DNA of 64,000 bases from Phreatobacter sp. GTDB taxonomy: Bacteria; Pseudomonadota; Alphaproteobacteria; Rhizobiales; Phreatobacteraceae. Positions within the stretch are counted from its first letter, which is position 1; each line of letters begins with the position of its first letter. Position numbers and translations under genes: made by a program. The DNA is taken from the NCBI RefSeq assembly GCF_022843985.1, contig NZ_JALHMP010000018.1:31738-95737 (forward strand). The letters are read 5' to 3'. A model generated the notes under the pieces. That model saw only the letters and a list, made by a program, of their open reading frames with translations. It was not told the origin of the DNA and made no database searches. Below, in pieces: positions 60,809 to 64,000 of this stretch.

Positions 60809-61912
60809 TCAGCCCAGCGTGAAGGCCTCGTGGATGGCGCTCTTGACGCCACCACCCATTTGCGGGCCGCCGCCGGCAACGTAGATGGCATCGCCGATCG
60901 CCACCGCGCCCATGCCGTGCCGCGGGGTCAGCATCGGCGCATAGGCATCCCAGCGGTCGGCGACGGGATCATAGGCCTCGTTCTGGCCGTAGACGCGGTT
61001 CCAGCCTTCGCCGCCCATGCAGAAGATCCTGCCCTGGAACAGCACGGCGCCATGGCCGGAGCGCGGCGTCGGCATGTGGTTGCGGGCCGTCCATTTGTCT
61101 TCCCGGGGGTCATAGACGTGGTGGAGGACGGAATTGGTGTGGAAGCTGTCGACCCGCCCGCCGATCAGGTGGATGCGGCCGTCGATCGCGACGATGCCGA
61201 CATGGTCGCGGCCAAGCGGCATCGGGGCGAGGCGTGTCCAGCGGTCCTCTCCGGGATCGTAGACCAGGTGCCAGTCGATCGACTTGCGGTTGGCGAAGCT
61301 GTTGCCGATGGCGCCGCCGATGGCGTGGATGCGCTCGTCGATATTGATGCAGGCGATGGCGCCGCAGGCCTCGGGCAGGGGACGGATGGCGGCCCAGCGG
61401 TCGCCGTCGGCGCCCCAGACGAAGCACTCGGCATGGGGCGTACGATTCTGCTCGATGAAGCCGCCGATGGCGTAGAGCTTCGCCCCGGAGACTGCGACAC
61501 CGACATGGTTGGCACCGCGCGGCACCTCCGCAGCAGCAATCCACGTGTCAGTCACGGGGTCGTAGACATGGTGATAGGGGCGGTCGACGCGCTGTTCGGC
61601 ATAGCCGCCGACCAGGTGCATGCGCCCCTCGCGGCCGACCGCCCAGGCCATCTCGGTGCGCGGGACCGGCAGCGGTGCCCGTGCCCGCCAGCGCCCGGGA
61701 TTGGCGGCCATGGGCACCGGGCTCGTCACATAGGCCTGGGAATGGTGGATGTCGGGGATGTCGACGCGGCCCGGCGCGTTGAGCCGTTCGAACTGGCCCT
61801 CGCGATGGGGATGATGGGGACCGTGCCCGGCATGGGGGTTCTGCGCCAGGGCGGCGCCGGAGACGACGGCGAGGCCGCCGGTCAGCATGAGGCGACGGGA
61901 AGGGGCGTTCAT
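60809..61912 (-). CDS. Exported Kelch-repeat beta-propeller protein
   Basis: The 367-residue protein begins with an export signal (APSRRLMLTGGLAVVSGAALAQ). A His-rich segment follows (NPHAGHGPHHPHREG), then six Kelch repeats with the double-Gly signature (HLVGGYAEQ, YAIGGFIEQ, HAIGGAIGN, HLIGGRVDS, FCMGGEGW, YVAGGGPQM). It should form a periplasmic or surface six-bladed beta-propeller. No enzymatic residues are recognised. It is divergent from the VWA protein gene. Confidence 0.85.
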   Translation of the reverse strand: MNAPSRRLMLTGGLAVVSGAALAQNPHAGHGPHHPHREGQFERLNAPGRVDIPDIHHSQAYVTSPVPMAANPGRWRARAPLPVPRTEMAWAVGREGRMHLVGGYAEQRVDRPYHHVYDPVTDTWIAAAEVPRGANHVGVAVSGAKLYAIGGFIEQNRTPHAECFVWGADGDRWAAIRPLPEACGAIACINIDERIHAIGGAIGNSFANRKSIDWHLVYDPGEDRWTRLAPMPLGRDHVGIVAIDGRIHLIGGRVDSFHTNSVLHHVYDPREDKWTARNHMPTPRSGHGAVLFQGRIFCMGGEGWNRVYGQNEAYDPVADRWDAYAPMLTPRHGMGAVAIGDAIYVAGGGPQMGGGVKSAIHEAFTLG

Positions 61913-62054
61913 CGCGATCACCGGGTTCGAGGACCAGAGCGAGAAGGCTAGCGCGGCTCCCGGCAGGCGCAATCGCCGGCGGTGGCCTAGACCGTCGCGG
62001 CGGGGCGGCACGATCGCGGCTTGCATTCGACGCCGCCTTCGCCAAATTCAGCCG

Positions 62055-62807
62055 ATGACGCAGAAGAATCCTCTCGCGCCGGGGCAGACCGGTACCACCA
62101 CTCCCGGCCGCACCGGCGCCGGTGGGGTATCCGTCTCGGGCGCGGCCGATATCTCGGCCTTCCTGAAGACGGCCGCTGCCGTTGGCCCGCCGAAAGTGCC
62201 GGGTGAACGCGGCCGGCTTGTCTTCGCCCTCGACGCGACGGCGAGCCGCGAGCCGACCTGGGGCATGGCGCAAGAAATCCAGGGCCAGATGTTCACGGAG
62301 GCCGCTCGGGTCGGCACGCTGGACATCCAGCTCGTCTTCTTCCGGGGCATCGGCGAATGCCGCTCCTCGGGCTGGGTCGCGGATGCGGCCAGGCTGAAGG
62401 CGCTGATGGCCAAGGTTTCCTGCATCGGCGGCCAGACACAGATCGGCCGCGTCCTCGCCCATGCGGCGGAGGAGGCCGCCGAGCGGCGCATCCATGCGGT
62501 CGTCTATGTCGGCGACGCCATGGAGGAGAGCCTCGATGACCTCTGCGCCAAGGCCGGCCGGCTCGCCATGGCCAATGTGCCGGTCTTCCTGTTCCTGGAA
62601 GGCGGCGATCCCGTCGCCGAGCGCGCCTATCGCGAAATCGCGCGGCTGACGCGGGGCGCCTTCGCCCGGTTCGACCCGGGTGCGGGGGCCCAGTTGGCAG
62701 AGCTGCTGCGGGCTGTCGCCGCCTTCGCCTCCGGTGGCCGGCTGGCGCTGGCCGATGCGGCCAAAGGCTCGCGCGGCGCGCAGCTCCTCCTCGGCCAGAT
62801 GCGCTAG
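62055..62807 (+). CDS. VWA domain-containing protein
   Basis: The 250-residue cytoplasmic-looking protein has a low-complexity N-terminus (PGQTGTTTPGRTGAGG) and a von Willebrand factor A fold with the metal-binding DxSxS-like motif FALDATASREPTW, the helix of VSCIGGQTQIGRVLAHAAEEA, and VYVGDAMEESLDDLC. There is no signal peptide. The J-domain gene follows after nine bases, suggesting an operon; such VWA/J-domain pairs recur in alphaproteobacteria. Function is unknown. Confidence 0.85.
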   Translation: MTQKNPLAPGQTGTTTPGRTGAGGVSVSGAADISAFLKTAAAVGPPKVPGERGRLVFALDATASREPTWGMAQEIQGQMFTEAARVGTLDIQLVFFRGIGECRSSGWVADAARLKALMAKVSCIGGQTQIGRVLAHAAEEAAERRIHAVVYVGDAMEESLDDLCAKAGRLAMANVPVFLFLEGGDPVAERAYREIARLTRGAFARFDPGAGAQLAELLRAVAAFASGGRLALADAAKGSRGAQLLLGQMR

Positions 62808-62816
62808 AGCTGATCC

Positions 62817-63536
62817 ATGACCTATTTCATCGCGGGCCTGATCGCGCTCATCGTCTTTTCCGGCTTCCTCAACCAGATCCTGGGAGCCAATCCCAAATGG
62901 CTGTCCGGCACCGTGAAGAAGGCCGGCGGCATCGCCGTCATCGCCTTCGGTATCTTCCTGCTGGCGCGCGGGCGCTGGGAGATGGCGATGCCGGCCTTCC
63001 TGGCAGGCGCGGCCCTGCTCGGCATCGTGCCGGGCCAGGCGGCGCTGTCGGGCTGGGGTCAGGCGGGCAACAAGACGCCGCGGCAGAACTCGACGGTGCG
63101 TTCGCGCTTCGTCGAGATGGTTCTGGACATCGATACGGGCGAGATGAGCGGCCGCTTCATCGCCGGCTCGCTGGCCGGCCAGACCCTGGAGCAGATCCCG
63201 CTCCCCCGGCTGATCGAGGCCTTTGCCGAGATCGACGGGGAAAGCGCGCAGCTACTCGAGGCTTATCTTGACCGCCGGGAGCCCGCCTGGCGTGAAAACG
63301 CTCATGGCGATGCGGGTGCGCGGCAGCGCGGCGCGCCGGGCTCGAGCGCGATGACGGAGGAGGAGGCCTACCAGATCCTTGGCCTTCAGCCCGGGGCGGA
63401 CGAGCAGGCCATCCGCGGCGCGCATCGCGCGCTGATGAAGAAGCTGCACCCCGACCAGGGCGGGTCGACGTGGCTCGCTTCGCGGGTCAACCAGGCCAAG
63501 GACACCCTCTTGGACCGTCATGGCCGGAACTCCTGA
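62817..63536 (+). CDS. Membrane-anchored J-domain protein
   Basis: The 239-residue protein has two or three hydrophobic N-terminal segments (about 2-22, 37-52 and 58-75). A soluble middle region follows, and a C-terminal J domain (EEEAYQILGLQPGADEQAIRGAHRALMKKLHPDQGGSTWLASRVNQAKDTLL) containing the HPD tripeptide that stimulates DnaK. The topology resembles DjlA-type anchored co-chaperones. It is likely co-transcribed with the VWA gene. Confidence 0.87.
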   Translation: MTYFIAGLIALIVFSGFLNQILGANPKWLSGTVKKAGGIAVIAFGIFLLARGRWEMAMPAFLAGAALLGIVPGQAALSGWGQAGNKTPRQNSTVRSRFVEMVLDIDTGEMSGRFIAGSLAGQTLEQIPLPRLIEAFAEIDGESAQLLEAYLDRREPAWRENAHGDAGARQRGAPGSSAMTEEEAYQILGLQPGADEQAIRGAHRALMKKLHPDQGGSTWLASRVNQAKDTLLDRHGRNS

Positions 63537-63566
63537 AACGCGTGTCATCGGATTGGGATCGCTGGC

Positions 63567-64000
63567 TCAGTTGCGGACGGGGATGCAGTCGAAGTCGCGG
63601 GACTTGAGGGCCCGGCAGGCGGCATCGGCGCCGGAACGGTCGAAGCCGGCGAAGCGGGCGCGCACCAGCGTCATGCCGCGGGCCTCGACCCTCTCGGTGT
63701 AGGGATCGGCGGCGCCGAGCTGACGGCCGGAGGCTTCGCGGGCCTCCTTCAGGGTCTCGAGCGCGGCGGTCTCGGTGGGATAGGCGCCGAGCTGGATCGA
63801 CCATTCGCCGCGGCGCGTCGGGGGGGGCTCGGTGACGGGGGCTGAGCCGGCGGCGGCCATCTGCACCGGGCGCGGGGAGACGGAAGCGGTGGTCAGCTGC
63901 GAGGCATGGAGCGTGCCGAGGACGCCGGGACGCGGATTGGGATTGCCGGACGCGGCGGGGGCGGCGGGCGCGGCGGGCGCGACGGCCGGCCGCGAGGCGG
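63567..64000 (-). CDS. SPOR-domain protein, C-terminal part (probable D-Ala-D-Ala carboxypeptidase)
   Basis: The frame runs through the window edge, so the start lies beyond 64000. The end is a SPOR domain (WSIQLGAYPTETAALETLKEA...VRARFAGFDRSGADAACRALKSRDFDCIPVRN) that binds denuded septal peptidoglycan. The upstream part is an Ala/Pro-rich linker. In Hyphomicrobiales such an arrangement is commonly the C-terminus of an S11-family D-alanyl-D-alanine carboxypeptidase; the catalytic domain is not in view, so this is inference. Confidence 0.75.
   Translation of the reverse strand, partial: ASRPAVAPAAPAAPAASGNPNPRPGVLGTLHASQLTTASVSPRPVQMAAAGSAPVTEPPPTRRGEWSIQLGAYPTETAALETLKEAREASGRQLGAADPYTERVEARGMTLVRARFAGFDRSGADAACRALKSRDFDCIPVRN

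Overview
The window is a stretch of chromosome from a high-GC alphaproteobacterium, most likely of the order Hyphomicrobiales (Rhizobiales). Three things point there: the gene order tig-clpP-clpX-lon-hup-tRNA-nuo, then nuoN-birA-rnj-mce-DUF1467-proS; small families such as DUF1489, DUF2842 and DUF1467; and the short prolyl-tRNA synthetase. The genus cannot be fixed from the sequence. There is no plasmid, phage, transposase, rRNA or CRISPR signature. Codon use is uniformly GC-rich, with a few local exceptions.

Layout. 1-19 kb is a mosaic of mostly single metabolic genes: a truncated SDR oxidoreductase, an amidase, a biotin-dependent carboxylase alpha subunit, a small secreted protein, heme A synthase, O-acetylhomoserine sulfhydrylase, a CoA-binding protein overlapping an enoyl-CoA hydratase, a thioesterase, an acyl-CoA ligase and a glutathione transferase. 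These are followed by the ribosomal pair rplM-rpsI and then secreted or exported proteins, including a PhoX-type phosphatase. 20-26 kb carries nitrogen control (glnB-glnA on the minus strand behind a sigma-54-type promoter), the bifunctional NAD(P)H-hydrate repair enzyme and a degenerate multicopper-oxidase-like protein. 26-33 kb is a proteostasis block: tRNA-Leu, trigger factor, ClpP, ClpX, Lon and the DNA-binding protein HU. At 33-37 kb tRNA-Val and tRNA-Asp flank an AbrB-type membrane protein and a chemoreceptor.

37.3-54.2 kb is the complete 14-subunit complex I operon nuoABCDEFGHIJKLMN, all on the plus strand. It is interrupted by five small non-canonical reading frames, several of which are coupled to their neighbours by 4-base start/stop overlaps. 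Downstream lie birA, ribonuclease J, methylmalonyl-CoA epimerase, DUF1467, a structured RNA locus that may be 6S RNA, proS, a GNAT acetyltransferase and an SMR transporter lacking its essential glutamate. The last 4 kb has a repeat-dense intergenic region, a Kelch protein, a VWA protein, a J-domain membrane protein and the C-terminus of a SPOR-domain protein that runs out of the window.

No wholly new multigene system such as a defence island or biosynthetic cluster was found. The most unusual items are the Glu13-to-Ala SMR protein, the RNA locus before proS, the extra ORFs embedded in the nuo operon, the multicopper oxidase without copper ligands, and a dispersed palindromic repeat, one copy of which sits inside the coding part of a secreted protein gene.
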